Shown piece after piece: positions 45,345 to 57,215 of a DNA stretch of 64,000 bases. The stretch lies in NCBI GenBank assembly GCA_948474755.1, contig CAOLHI010000558.1, positions 62,001 through 126,000 on the forward strand, given 5' to 3'. The notes under the pieces are model-generated. The model was not told the DNA's origin. It saw nothing but the letters and a program-made list of their open reading frames with translations, and made no database searches. The DNA comes from Ctenosaura bakeri. Lineage: Eukaryota; Chordata; Lepidosauria; Squamata; Iguanidae. Both the position numbers and the translations under genes were made by a program. The first letter of the stretch is position 1, and every line of letters starts with the position of its first letter.

Positions 45345-45450
45345 CCTCCAGAGGCTTTTGACTACAACTTCCATAATTCCTTACCATTGCCTATGCTTGG
45401 TGAGGCTAATGGGAGTTATAAGTCAAAATATGTGGGAAGGTTCCTTCTCC
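45345..45450. repeat. Foldback interspersed repeat
   Basis: accctccagaggcttttgactacaacttccat on the left pairs with aatgggagttataagtcaaaatatgtggg on the right. Same family as 221 and 20286. Confidence 0.65.
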
Positions 45451-45550
45451 ACCTCCATGCACTACATTTTTGCTTGTGGCATTTTACTGTTCTGGATTTT
45501 ATAGACTGTCCCATGCTCAAAACCCTATTTGATGAAGAATCTGGTAGTGG

Positions 45551-46376
45551 TGTAACTGTGATTTAAGCATAAACTTTGATAGCACTAGATATCCCTTTGT
45601 GATATCAAATAATTTGACCTTTCCATGGCACCCTGGTGCATGTATTTGCAAGGGTCACCAGGAAACACAAACACGAGCAGCCGTTTTATGACAGGAATTC
45701 CAACTTCCTCTCTCTCAGGCGGGCACTTCAAAGCCTTGGTTGGTGTTCCGGGATCTGGCCTTTCATCTCACAAGATACCTGATTCACGCCCAAAATAACA
45801 AGACCATAATAAGTGCCCATCGATTGGCACTTGGGCTGCATGATTGATCTACCACGGATGTTCTGACCCACTTCTAAGCCTTTTGGTGCATTTCAAAGCT
45901 AACTTTGTTCTTAAAGTTTATGACATGAATCGCAGACACAATTTCTGTTATAAAAACCCCTAGTTCTGATAGTTGGGTGAGCCGCCTTTTGAGTTTCACC
46001 CCGCTTTGCTGCCAGTCTGTATAGCGAGCTCCCCAAAGAATCTTACTAAGTCTCACTTTCTTCAGCTGTTCAGGACTACGTGATCAGGTGTCATATTACC
46101 TATTCCTAAAATTCATTTCTATTTTCCTATTTCTTATTTATTTAGTGGTGTGTTTGTTTGTCTTATATGTTGCTTTTCAATAAAAACATTAACTGGTTTA
46201 TTCTGTAAATTGCATGGCTCATTGACCTGCCTCTGTAGACATTGGGCTAAAAGACCCCCCACTAACGTTGCCCTGCCTCTCTTAGCCAGCAAGTGTGCTC
46301 TAGTTAATTTCCCCATCTGTGTTAATAGTTGGATATTTGGGTGTCCCTCCCAGGACCCCGGAGATACAGGGTAACA
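45551..46376 (+). mobile_element. Solo LTR, family A, copy 2
   Basis: GTGG flanks both ends (45547-45550 and 46377-46380). Begins TGTAACTGTG and ends ATACAGGGTAACA. A polyadenylation-like aataaaaac lies near 46181. It is the only plus-strand copy of the four and has no MITE, so it shows the ancestral LTR order. No internal coding sequence. Confidence 0.88.
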
Positions 46377-46380
46377 GTGG

Positions 46381-46984
46381 TTTGCAGCTGGGAGTTGAAA
46401 TTGAAGGTCCCTAGGTCTGTAACAACCGTGTAATTTCAGAATAGCAGGTTTGAGACATGTGACAGCCATGTGACTGGCACACACCAATATCTCTAAAGGG
46501 ATGCACTGGTTCACATGTGCATGTTCACTATTGGATGTTTAATTACATCTTTTGATGATTTGCTGTGTAATAAATATAGGTAGAACTTTCATGTTGCTTC
46601 TCATAAACACAGTGCTTTTCTTCTACAGAGCTGGTTCACATTCAGCAGCCAGATGTCACATCAGAGATTCAGCAGTCAAGTTTAGAGAATTAACAAAATG
46701 CACAAATACGTGTTTCCAGCCATGTCTGTGAGAGTAAAGTTTCACTTTCTTCTAATCATGTATCAAGAGAAGCCTGATCTATTGCGGTGAACCTGAAAGG
46801 ATTGCATGGGAAGTGAGGAAGTGATTGGAATTCACTGGGTACTCTTTTCTTCTTCCTCTTCAGCCCAAATCTGCTGACACAGAAGTGAAATCAAGGCTGA
46901 AAGTCTAATTTGCCCAAAGTCTTGAGAACTGGAAGCAACCAAGTTGGAACTAATGTATGATATCACAAGTGCCTAACGAATTCA
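46381..46984. other. No recognisable feature
   Basis: Unique sequence between LTR copy 2 and the TIR element. Confidence 0.5.
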
Positions 46985-47371
46985 GGCCTTTTCCTCATGA
47001 CAATGCTCTCACGCATTGTCCTGTCATAATCCTGGCAGTGCCTCTGCTGGGATGGGAGCATGTCCCCCCAACACTCCTCTTTGCAAGTGCCCAGTTGCCT
47101 GCAGAAGGGAGCATGAGGGACATGCTTCTTCTAGATTGCAGTCAGACTTCTTCCTCATGTTGCAGTGGGAGAGAACGAGCAGCAATCATGTTTCTGGCCC
47201 TTCTTCATGGCCAGCTGCAATGGAAGGCTTGCATAATCAGGGATCATTGGCAGAGTTTTTCCATCAATGATATAGCCAGCAATTGCACCAGCTGGTGACA
47301 CAAGAAGGGCAGGACCATCCCACTCCTCTTGCATCCCCACACCGGGACGCCATTGTCATGCAGAAAGGGCC
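46985..47371. mobile_element. TIR DNA element, GGCC-type, non-palindromic body
   Basis: GGCCTTTTCCTCATGACAATG at the left pairs with CATTGTCATGCAGAAAGGGCC at the right (18 of 21 positions). TCA flanks both sides. The 387-bp body has no transposase. The ends are like those of 30604-31100 but the interior differs. Confidence 0.82.
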
Positions 47372-47846
47372 TCAATCTTAGAGATCTCAGGTAAGTTCCT
47401 GTCAATCTGTAGTCCCTGGATTTTTATCAGAGAGAATATGGGGACCATATGTTAATCGATGATATTATGTTTGTGTTGTTTGGTTTTGCTCCAGAAATTT
47501 CAGATCATTTTGAATTTGGTTTCCAAACTAAGCAGGAAATGAAACAACTGGCTGCCAACACAGCCAGAAGCTCATACCGTGAACCAGAACACATTATGGC
47601 ACATAGTAAGATCACAGAAATCACCAGCCTACTTACTCCATTGTAAGCTGTTTTGTATCTCACTCCACAATTTGAATTTGCAGTTGCTCCAAAAAGCTGT
47701 TGGATTTCCAAAATACAATTAGTGCAACACCTTATTTCTGGTTTGGTTTGTTCTTGTTCTGTTTAACACAGCTGTCATGTTATTGCCACTGACCTTTTGT
47801 TATACAGAAGACAGGAAATCGTTCTTCTACACAGGTGGCCCACACA
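47372..47846. other. No recognisable feature
   Basis: Unique sequence; no domain in the short open frames. Confidence 0.5.
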
Positions 47847-47940
47847 GTCGGCCCTACCATTAGGCAGTTGCTTCAGGAAGCAAACTGAGGCAGTTGCTTC
47901 AGGAAGCAGATGCCAGGAGGCAACAGCAAGGGGTTGGAGG
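47847..47940. repeat. Interspersed repeat fragment with internal duplication
   Basis: Second copy of the ggccctaccattaggca repeat (see 2088). Inside, aggcagttgcttcaggaagc occurs twice in tandem, 26 bp apart. Confidence 0.6.
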
Positions 47941-47944
47941 AGGG

Positions 47945-49450
47945 AGCTGTGTGTCAAGGTGGTTGTCCCATCTTCTATAAGTTAGCCTCCTACCTCCACA
48001 TGTAAAGAAAGCTTTTCAATTGCCTTTATTAAAAGATTCAACTGTAAATCAAGGTGGGTTTTGTATATGAAATGGGAATGGGTGCCATTTTGTTCTTTAT
48101 CTCTTGCAGCAAAAGAGATTGTCTGTGACCTGTCAGATTCACACTGGATCATGGAAACTTTTCTTGTAAACTCAATCAAAAGCTTCCTTAATTGTATTTA
48201 GCTTAGTGAGCAGAAATTATGCTTGCTGGATGACCATGTTGTTACCAGGCTGCACACCCTCACACTTTGAAATTATTTAATTGGCAAAATATATTCATTA
48301 GCAGATATGTTTAATTGGCATAAAATATAAATTATATAAACTTATAGCTGAAAGGCCATGTGGAGAAGGAACATTGGCTGGAAAGCAGGTCAAAAGTAAC
48401 CTCAGCTTGGCCAGGTCATAAGTTCACTGAGAATTAGCCAGGAAAGCCTGACTTAATGGCTCTAAGCTAATCCTCTCAACTGCTCAATATCAGGAAACAA
48501 TAGTCAAACTGCTCAGATGAAGGCAAGCAACCCTGCTGTGTGCATTTCCCAGTCATCTCACCCAGGAGCCTTTCTCGGTCATCTCACCCAACGAAGACAT
48601 AGAAACGATCAGTCCATTCCAGACCCCTTTTGTTTACCAGAAAGCAATTAACTCACTCCCCTTCAGGAAGGGAAACAGAGTATAAAAATCCCCAGTTTTG
48701 AGCAACTAGCTTGCAGTTCACCAGTTGCTGAATGTCTCCGTGCCACTTCAATTCCCAGCTATGTACTGCCCTTGGACGCAAGTCTAAGCCACATGGCTGC
48801 TTCTTCACTGATCTCTGGATTGGTAAATATTGCCCATTTTACCCTGAAATCTATCTTAAACTTTCCTCGCTTTTCCTTCAGTTAGCCTTGTGTGAGTGAG
48901 TGACTGTTTGAATCTTGTGTGTGTAAGAGTAAATTCCTCTCAGTAAAACACATTTTAGTTCACTTTTGAATATCTGGCCAGTTCTTTCCTGCAAGGATCC
49001 TGTAAACATTAGTGTCAAAGATCTCATTAAGTTAATCCCTTCTTGCAGACCTCCTAATTTTGAGCTAATTAATTCCCCATTGTCACGTGGAGGTACTGGC
49101 ATCAAGGGTGAACTCCTGACTCACCCATGTTTTGGAGTAACAATGTCATGTAGTTTGACTGTCAGCTTCCTAGAGACAGAGCTGTATCACAATTCCTTGA
49201 TGACACTGAACCATGAGTAACCAAATATGAAGAAGGTTCTAGATTATTTAAGCATTTTCAGGGAAAGATTATTAAATCTGATATTTTCTTTTGTGGTTCA
49301 AGGATCACATTCAGTTTCATATTTTTAAACATACTGCATGGTAAATCAGGCCCCAATAGCATCTATAGCGTAGTTCTGAGTAAAAAGCTAATTCTACTTC
49401 ATGGTTCACCAAATGATCTGGCCAAGTTATGGTCAGTACACCTAGACATG
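47945..49450. other. Unique region with a possible degraded LTR
   Basis: Around 48240-48952 there is an LTR-like order: TGTTACCAGG, a TATA box (gagtataaaaatcccc, about 48679), then gtgtgtgtaagagtaaattcctctcagtaaaaca. I found no clean duplication, so I do not call it a mobile element. The remainder shows nothing recognisable. Confidence 0.35.
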
Positions 49451-50358
49451 TGTTACCCTGATTTCTGGGGTCCCTTGGTGGACACTTCAATATGCTCCAC
49501 GTGATGGGGAATGGAAACTAGCCAGAGCACAAGCAATAACAATGCAAGAAGCAGGGTAACCTAGCGGAGTCTTCTACCCAGTTTTTACGGTGTCAGGCCA
49601 AGCCAAAAACCAAACAAAAATATCCAATAAATGATTTTATTGAATGCAAGTATCACGCACCAATGCAATCATGTACACACGCACCCAAGAGCTATTAAGA
49701 AACAAAAGAGAGGAAATTGGATAGGTGAGTATTGAAGGGGTATAGTTGGGGTAATACTGCACCTTTTCCTGAAGTCCTGGGTCTCGGAAGGCAGCGGAGA
49801 AGTGGGGCTCAGCATGGAGAGGGCTGAGGGGATCACTCAACGGATGGAGCAACGGTCTGCTGGGGTGACCGGGAGTGATCCAAAGAACCACTGAAAAACT
49901 GGGACTATTTGTAGGGGGAAAAGTACCTGGAGGACTAATTCTTTCCCAGGGAAAACAATGGGTGTTGGAGTGATAACGAAGCTCCACCATGGTAATTTCC
50001 TTTGTGTGATGGAATTGCAAGGTGTTGCCAAAGTCTCAGGATCTTCAACTGTGCTAATTTGTGGTGTGACTTCATGTAAATGGTCCTCGCCTGATGGAAT
50101 ATTTGCTCAATTTGGGGAAAACACACTAATTGCCTCAAGTCAGCTTCTCAGGGGCTGAGGACCCTTTGTTTATTGTGGGTTTACACATCTTGAGGTCTCC
50201 TGAGGCAACATGACTGGGGATTTTACTGGTCTTACCTGGTTTTTGATCTTTGACCATTGCTGCCTACTTGCCCATCCGGGTGACCTCTCAGGCACATTGA
50301 ATCATATTTTAATATCAAAATTGTAGACCCCGGGATAGGGTTTACCAGTGAGATAACA
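49451..50358 (-). mobile_element. Solo LTR, family A, copy 3
   Basis: Begins TGTTACCCTGATTTCTGGGG on the plus strand and ends ...gagATAACA; flanks are CATG and TATG (one mismatch). It shares the tgttaccctgatttctgggg, aattgtagacc and cctaattgagg-type blocks with copy 4. No coding sequence. Confidence 0.82.
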
Positions 50359-50362
50359 TATG

Positions 50363-50825
50363 GGTTAGAGATTCGATTGTGCAGCTAGGGCTAGACTTCA
50401 AGTCTGACATCTTGGGCCCGATGTCTCAGGGCACCACCCAATAATTAATAGCTGATGGTAGTAAACAGGCACAGATGCCCTAGATTACCAGAGTTGACAA
50501 TGGATGTCAGAACTTCTCTTCTTTTTCAAAGAGGGAGGAAGAAGAAGGAGGAGTGAATGAGTCAGTGAATCAAGAGGAAACTGGCCAAATATGTACATGG
50601 TTAAAAGTGTTCTACAACAAAATGGTGGGTGTGCTCAAGTAAAAGTGTTTGGCCTCAGGCCATCAGAAACCACTGCTTTCCTACAACCGTGATGGTGCTA
50701 TGGTTTGCATGACTTTTTAAATGTGGGAATGCATAAACTCAAAATATTTCTTTTTTAAAATCATTGTTGGCAAACAGATGTTTTGTGCAGGTATGCTGCA
50801 AAAATCAGAATGTAGAAGCATTGTA
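50363..50825. other. No recognisable feature
   Basis: Unique sequence between LTR copy 3 and the L2 fragment. Confidence 0.5.

Positions 50826-50916
<91 letters not shown>
50826..50916. repeat. (AAT)n-(TTA)n mirrored microsatellite
   Basis: About 12 AAT units are followed without a break by about 18 TTA/ATT units, so the two halves are self-complementary. It lies at the 3' end of the L2 copy. Confidence 0.97.
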
Positions 50917-51540
50917 TCTATCCCACCTCTCCACATGGATTGAGGTGGTGAACAACATGAAATACATTAAATACATTAAAAGACATTAAAAACATACCCA
51001 ATCCTCCCCACCCACCAACCCACCTAAACCAACCTCTTAAAACACACAACAATTAACAGTCCATCAATTAACTATTAACAAAACAGCAAGACAATTGATG
51101 GGAGGTGATGGAAATGCTAGTCTTGGGAGGCCTGTTGGAACAGATCAGTCTTGACTGCTTTTTTAAAGCAGTCAAGACTGGTAATATGCCAGGTCTCCTC
51201 CGGCAGGCCATTCCATAACTTGGGAGCGATAGAAGAAAAGGTCCTCTGAGTAACCACAGCCAACCTAGTTCTGACTGGCTGCAGTAAGTTCCTCCCAGAG
51301 GACCTTAGTGTGTGGGGTGGATTATATGGGAGAAGGTGATCCTGCAGGTAGGCTGGCCCCAAGCCATGAAGGGCTTTAAAGGTAATAACCAACACCTTGT
51401 ACTGTGCCTGGAAACTAATAGGCAGCCAATGAAGAGACTTTAAAATTGGTGTTATATGGTCAGTTTTAGGTCTACCAGTGACCAACCTGGCTGCCATATT
51501 CTGAACTAATTGAAGTTTCCGGACTAAGCACATGGGTAGC
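50917..51540 (-). pseudogene. L2-clade LINE, C-terminal part and 3' UTR
   Basis: The minus strand encodes 138 codons (51117-51533) with RKLQLVQNMAARLVTG, ITPILKSLHWLPISF, YKVLVITFKALHGLGPAYL, APKLWNGLP and FKKAVKTDLFQQA. This order is the C-terminal end of L2-clade (L2/Maui-like) reverse transcriptases. The frame is intact over this stretch but the catalytic RT and endonuclease are missing. A 3' UTR with attatttctatcccacctc (reversed) leads to the microsatellite tail. Confidence 0.88.
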
Positions 51541-51898
51541 CCTATGTAGAGCGCACTGCAGTTTTGAATGGCTGCAGGGTAGGAAAGAAGAAAAATGTTA
51601 GCAGCTGGCTTCGTTAATACATGTGGTCATCTACAGTGATCCTTCACAAAGCCATGCCATCCTCTGTGTAAAATGACCTAGTTGGATCACTGTGGAGGCT
51701 GAAAGGCTTTGTTGCAGTCCAGTTTGCTATGAAATCTTGATCCTTACCATGATGTACTTCATCTCAGTTCTTAATCCCACAGTCCACTCAGATAGGTTCA
51801 TGATAAGCTCAGCAGAGTTTGGGAAACTATTTTGTACTGTCACTTCCAGAATCACCCAGCCATCATATCCAGTGGAAGAGGTAGTTTGAAAAAGCAAC

Positions 51899-52240
51899 AT
51901 TCAGAATCTTGTTCAGGCATTGTGTGCTTGTAGGTGGAATTGAGGCTGCAGTTAATAGAACTGCAAAGATGAGCGATGTTCATATCCAGTAGAGACCTGC
52001 TGTTACATAACTATGTAACAAAGCTGGCAAAAGGACCAACGTGCAACAGGACTGAAGTGAACTGAGACTGATACTCTATGGTCCTTGACGTGCATTGGGT
52101 CCATGAGGCATATCAGGCACTTTTGCTAGTGTCCCATAATGCATCTTCCCAATTTAATAACCGGGTTTCTTAGCACCTCTACTACTTAGTTAAATGCATG
52201 CAAATTTACGTTGAGTGAAAAAATCATACAGGATTCTGAC
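51899..52240. mobile_element. TIR element family X, copy 2
   Basis: Ends ...cagaatcttgt and acaggattctg are inverted. CAAC flanks both sides. A perfect internal hairpin gttacata-ac-tatgtaac lies near 52001-52018. Aligns with copies 1 and 3 along most of its length. Confidence 0.72.
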
Positions 52241-52244
52241 CAAC

Positions 52245-54478
52245 TTTTCTAAGATCTAAGATCTAGTAATAGCAATAGAATGAACAGGGCCCACACTAAG
52301 CCAGTTTGTTAGTGGCACCAAGAAAGATAGGAGGTTTTAAGAACTTTCTGAGGGACATCAAGATACGTTTCATATGCATGAACCCCAAAATGCAGTTAAA
52401 TCAATATGGCTCTGAGTATTCACATTATTCATATATTGTGTGAGAATTGAGAGAAATGTGCTAGATCTACACATACACTAGTTCACTGTGCTTATCATCA
52501 CCCTCTGTGAATTGAAGGAAAATATCTGTAGCTCAGCAGAGAGATGTTTCCACTCATAGATGTTCCCCTATCATTTTAGAATGGCTTTTTTAATTCTAGA
52601 ATATGGAAACTTTTTGTTTGTTGTTTGTTATTACAGCTGGACCATGTTGCCTATGGAATCTAGGAGCTGTAGTCTAAAAAGGCAACATTTCCAACCAGAG
52701 TTCTAAATCATGAGGAAAATCTACACAAGTTGAGTGAGCTGCTTTCATTTGCCTCCAACTCATTAAGAGCAAAGACAATGAGACAGGGAGAGGAAGCTAG
52801 CATGTGTAATCCTTCCTTGTGTAATATGAAATCCTGACTGAGGTTTACATGAAACATAGAAATAGATTTACACATGGACTACTCTTTCAACTAATTTTAA
52901 AAACCCAGCTCTTTGTCAGATGGCCAGCCCTGGCCATGACTCAGGCTTCTGAAGAAAGGGAGATCAACAATGTTCCAAACATTCATCCTAAAAGCCAGAC
53001 CTCTTCTACATATAAACAGATAAACAGTGACACCAGATTATCCATTCAATGTGTAAGTGTGTTTGTTTTCCCACAAAGCTGTCTTCCATCCATGTGCTTA
53101 TCCTTCACAAGAAAACAAAAACATACGAGTTTATTGCCAATCTCCTGACAAACTTGTATGACTAGAAAGGTGATGAATCATTTCAAATGCATTTCCAACT
53201 CTGTGTAATATACACAGTGAATGAGTCATTTGGATTTCACTGAACACATGAAACTGTCTTATACTGAATCAAAAGATCTAGATTCTAGCCTGTCTTAAAC
53301 CATCTTGACAGCTACACTTTTGTGTGATCACAAGTGAGGGCCTTCCCCATCCCTACCACTTCTTTGAGAAGAGCTTCTGGAAAACAAGACTCTTTAACTG
53401 ACATTGGACGTGGAAAAACTGCTGGATAGGAACAGAAGATTTGTGCACAGATCTCTCATTCCTTCTAACCATTGACATGCCCATATATACACATAAACAA
53501 GGAGACTAAAAGTAGCTAAAGAAACTTCCATGTGTAATATGGTGCTTGTGTTATGAACAGATTAAGGACAATAAATCCAGCTTATTCAGTTTAATATATA
53601 CCACAGTAGAATGAGTAAAATCTTTCAAACCAGGAAAAATAGCTGCAGTAATATCCCCTCACAGAGGTCTACCTCTCAAAAGCCAGGTTGAAAAAAAAAA
53701 AGTATGCCTCAGGTATTCTGTTAAGGAGAGAGTTCACAAATGGGTGGACATCATGACAATGTTCTAGTTCTTTCGTTGGCACAGTGATAGCATCCAAAGA
53801 AGAAATATGGCTAGGCTATTATTCAGAGATTTTCTTCTACAAGCACAGATTACTCTCCTATGATTACATTTAGTTGTTTTACTGCTTCATACAAGGGTTA
53901 GTTTCCTACATGACCTTTTACATATGAGTGGTACCAGAACCTGCCATCACCTCTTATGCAGACATATATGATCATTTATGAGAACATCTGGTTTTTTCCG
54001 GCTCAATCCACTTGGTTGCTGACCATAATGTATAATAAGTACTTAAAACATATCTTTACTGAGGTAGAAGACATTAATGGCAGTCCACAATAATGGAATG
54101 TTGCTGTTGTTTTAATAACGACTAGATTTTCTGACCAAGGAAGTCAAGGAAAAGTTTAAGCAGAAGAAAGACAATTTCTTCACTCTCTGTTGTACTAGAA
54201 AGCTCATTAGTCCATTCCTCTGAACTACATTACAGTTTTCCAATTACCTCACCAAACTACAAATCCCAGGTTTCCATAGAATGGAGACATGGCAATTTAA
54301 ATGGCATCAAACTGCTATATGTATGTAGTATAGATACACTCCCAGTCTTAGGCAGAGATTGGTGATGAAGAAATTTCCCAAGTGACAATGATGTGTTTGG
54401 TAGCAAGGAACATTGAGCTTTTCCTGGTCCCTTCTCCTTAAGACCCTTCATTATGTGACTTTTTTGTTCTTCATGGTA
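52245..54478. other. No gene recognised; a MITE half at 54245-54330
   Basis: 54245-54330 (aactacaaatcccaggtttccatagaatggag) is the right half of an old palindromic MITE. The rest is unique; the open frames 52849-53148 and 54257-54559 lack motifs. Confidence 0.5.
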
Positions 54479-55050
54479 GCCAAAATCCTGCTGGGGACTT
54501 TTGTTTTCATAAGGCCTGCAGGGATTAGAAGTGGGCAGTTCCATGATATCTGAATCCACTAAAGGGCTGCTGTCACCTTACTACACAAGAAGCCTGCAAA
54601 GTAACTGATACATCTTGGAAATATTGCATAATGGGACTGATGCACAATAATGGGACCAGTGACCTTTGGTCCCATCATGCATTGAGACACTGGTCATTTC
54701 CACACTACACTGTTACAGTGCTATTGTTCCACTTTCAACCTCCTGTGGAATTCTGGGATTTGTAGTTTCCTGAGGCCAAAGAGCTCTCTGGCTTAGAATT
54801 CTAAATGCCCCTCCCTAAATCACAAACCCCAGGACTCCATAGGAGGTTGAAAGTGGAATAACAGCACTGTAACAGTGTAGTGTGGAAATGACCACTGGCT
54901 AAGGGAGTGCCAGTGCACTTTGGGACACTCCTGTCTGTGTCCCATGACACATCTTCACAATTAGCTAATGGGATTTCTTAGCACTTCTACTATGTAGCTT
55001 TGCGCATATGTAAAGTTACATATCATACACTGTGATAGAGGATTCCAGTG
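54479..55050. mobile_element. TIR element family X, copy 3, split by a MITE
   Basis: Begins gccaaaatcctgctgggg and ends gaggattccagt. The left (54479-54688) and right (54897-55050) parts match copies 1 and 2. About 200 bp of MITE separate them. Confidence 0.72.
54692..54893. mobile_element. Palindromic MITE, complete, inside family X
   Basis: GGTCATTTCCACACTACACT pairs with ...AGTGTAGTGTGGAAATGACC. Arms of at least 50 bp match almost perfectly. ACT flanks both sides (ACTGG if 5 bp). Confidence 0.93.
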
Positions 55051-56570
55051 TTTTCAGAAAGAACCAGCAAAATCTTCATAGCTCAAAATCACGCATATGT
55101 TCTGTGTGTAAACTGTTAGGCAATGTGCATCTTCACCAAATGGACCGCAAGCAGAATTTATGATTCCCACATATCACAGTTATTTGTGAAGTGCTTGTAA
55201 GAAGTAGCTTTCATGCTGAGGACCCAAGCCTGTATTTAAGAAATGACAACATACTTGAGCTTAGAAAATTGAGAACCATAACATCTTCTCAATTACAGAT
55301 GGCTTCTGTACATTTTGTTTCAAACAAGCAAGTTTATTATAATTTAGCAACTTGCCATTATACTATAAAAATTCATCCACCTCAAAAGTAACCTTACAGT
55401 TTCTGCAAGAATCTAAATTTTAAGTTGTGTTAGTTGACCAAAGTAAGAACATCCTCAAGTTATTGACTACTTTTTCAAGGAAGGAAACAGCTGATGGTAC
55501 TAAATTATAACTCCTAGTGAAAAACTTTGGTTAATTTGCTTTGTATAGAATATACCCTACCAAAGTCCAGCCGCTAAAACAAACAGTCAGATTTCTTCTT
55601 TTGAGCTTTGGTGAACATCTGAACTGTTGCTTTCTGTTTCTCAACTAATTTCCTGTGTTCCTGCTCACCACATGACAAAAGCTTCACAAAGCAAGGCAAC
55701 AAATTATCATCTGATTGACTAATCTACAGCAGGCTGACAAATTCTAGCCCTGTTTCTTCATTGCCTCTAAACTGCATTTGAGCACTGTAGGAAAGACAAG
55801 TAATCACAGAAGTAACATGAAAAAGGAAACAAACCCTTCTCAGATCAGATACTGTTGCCCGCCATAGTGTTTTGCTACTGACATCTTTGAAGAACTTGCA
55901 GCACAATGAGGCTTCACTTTCAACATCAGCTTTTGAAATTAAGTATTGGGTGATCCAGATTTATTCATACTTAATAGAAGACCTCTTATGACAATGGAAG
56001 CAAATTTAGTCCTGACTGATTCTGATGACTCTAAGTATGAGTAAGTCTGGCTCCATCACAGTCTCTGTAGCACGGGGCCATTTAAGGCCTAGGAGATCCA
56101 TTTTGGAATCCTGCACCACAGTTTTAACAAGGACATAGGTATGTAGGCTTTGATTATGCAATTGCCTTTCTTCAAACACAGAATTATAGGTGAGGTGGGT
56201 AAGTTCCAGACATTGTTATCTCCCACTTATAATGCTCCCATATTTTCCCACCACTTCTTACTTTTTTTTAAGAAGCAGAAAAAACAATCTGTTACGGAAG
56301 AAAAAGTAGAATAGGTATATAATGCCTTTTTATTGGGAGTGCTGGGAGTCCTTCATTTGGAACCATACTCAGTGAATATAATGTGGCAGAAAGTCAGTCT
56401 GGAGCGACAGACATTGTGAGCAGAGAGGATCCACTAGATATGCTCTCATCTCTATGTTCTATACACTTAACCACCAGGCGGGAAGGAAAAAGAGAGCCAG
56501 TGGTGGTATAGTGGTCAGTGACATAGCTTGGCCTGAGCAGGATAGGGGCAGGGATGGAGGCGCAGGGGTG
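55051..56570. other. No gene recognised
   Basis: Unique sequence. tttaacaaggacataggtatgtaggctttgat at about 56122-56158 recurs at 57098-57137 and, in part, at 57185-57210. Confidence 0.5.
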
Positions 56571-56574
56571 GAGG

Positions 56575-56770
56575 CACATGTGGCCAGGGCTACAGTGTGC
56601 TGGGGGAGCTATGGCACACATGGGTGGGGCTACAGTGTATGGGGTGGAGCTATAGTTTGTAGGGCGGGGCTATGGCATGAGCGGAGGGGCTAGGGGATGC
56701 ATGGATGGGTCTACAGTGTGCAGAGGGGGCTACAGCATGCTACGGATGGGCTACGGCATGCAGGGGAGGC
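56575..56770 (+). repeat. Degenerate GC-rich minisatellite (~30-bp units)
   Basis: Units of the form gggtggggctacagtgtgc / ggcggggctatggcatg recur six to seven times with drift. Confidence 0.75.
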
Positions 56771-56844
56771 AGACAAGAAGTGGCATCAACCTCAAAAATG
56801 TGCTGCCCAGGGCACACTGAACTCCTCACCTCCCCATCCCTATG

Positions 56845-57075
56845 CGACTGATAGTGGTTTGAGTGCTGGACTACGCTTCTGGAAGACTAGGTTCAAATCC
56901 CTGCTCAGCCATGGAAACCCTTTTGGTGACCTTGGGCAAATCACACATTTTCAGCCTCAGAGGCAGGCAAAGGAAACCCCCCTCTGAACAATTTTGGCCA
57001 AGAAAACACCATGATAGATTCAACTTTGGGTTGCTGTAAGTCAGAAATTATCTAAAGGCACACAACAACAAAGGA
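56845..57075 (+). mobile_element. tRNA-derived SINE, essentially full length
   Basis: tRNA-like head with A-box region tagtggtttgagtgctgg and a perfect B box ggttcaaatcc (56892-56902), middle ggaaaccc...ggtgaccttgggcaaatcac, and 3' end ttgggttgctgtaagtcaga...aggcacacaacaacaa. The 3' part resembles the end of BovB, which would let the BovB machinery copy it; that link is established for squamate SINEs and inferred here. This is the best SINE in the window. Confidence 0.93.
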
Positions 57076-57094
57076 AGGATGAACAACGCAACAC

Positions 57095-57215
57095 CGCACT
57101 TTTAACAAGGACATAGGTACGTAGGCTTTGATGGTTGAGTGGGGATTTGAACCCTGGTCTCTGAAGTCATAGTCCAGTGCTCAAGGTACATAGGCTTTGA
57201 TTATGTAATGTGTTC
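57095..57215. repeat. Rearranged duplicate of 56122 with a SINE scrap inside
   Basis: acaaggacataggtacgtaggctttgat (from 57098) repeats 56125. It is followed by a reversed SINE piece (ggggatttgaaccctggtctctgaagtc, 57148 on) and then a second partial ggtacataggctttgatt. Confidence 0.65.

Noticed and set aside
48240..48952. Another solo LTR
   Set aside because: The TATA box and U5-like end are suggestive, but I found no matching terminal bases plus duplication and no homologous copy in the window.
50721..50976. Frames encoding poly-Asn/poly-Tyr
   Set aside because: Direct translation of the AAT/TTA microsatellite.
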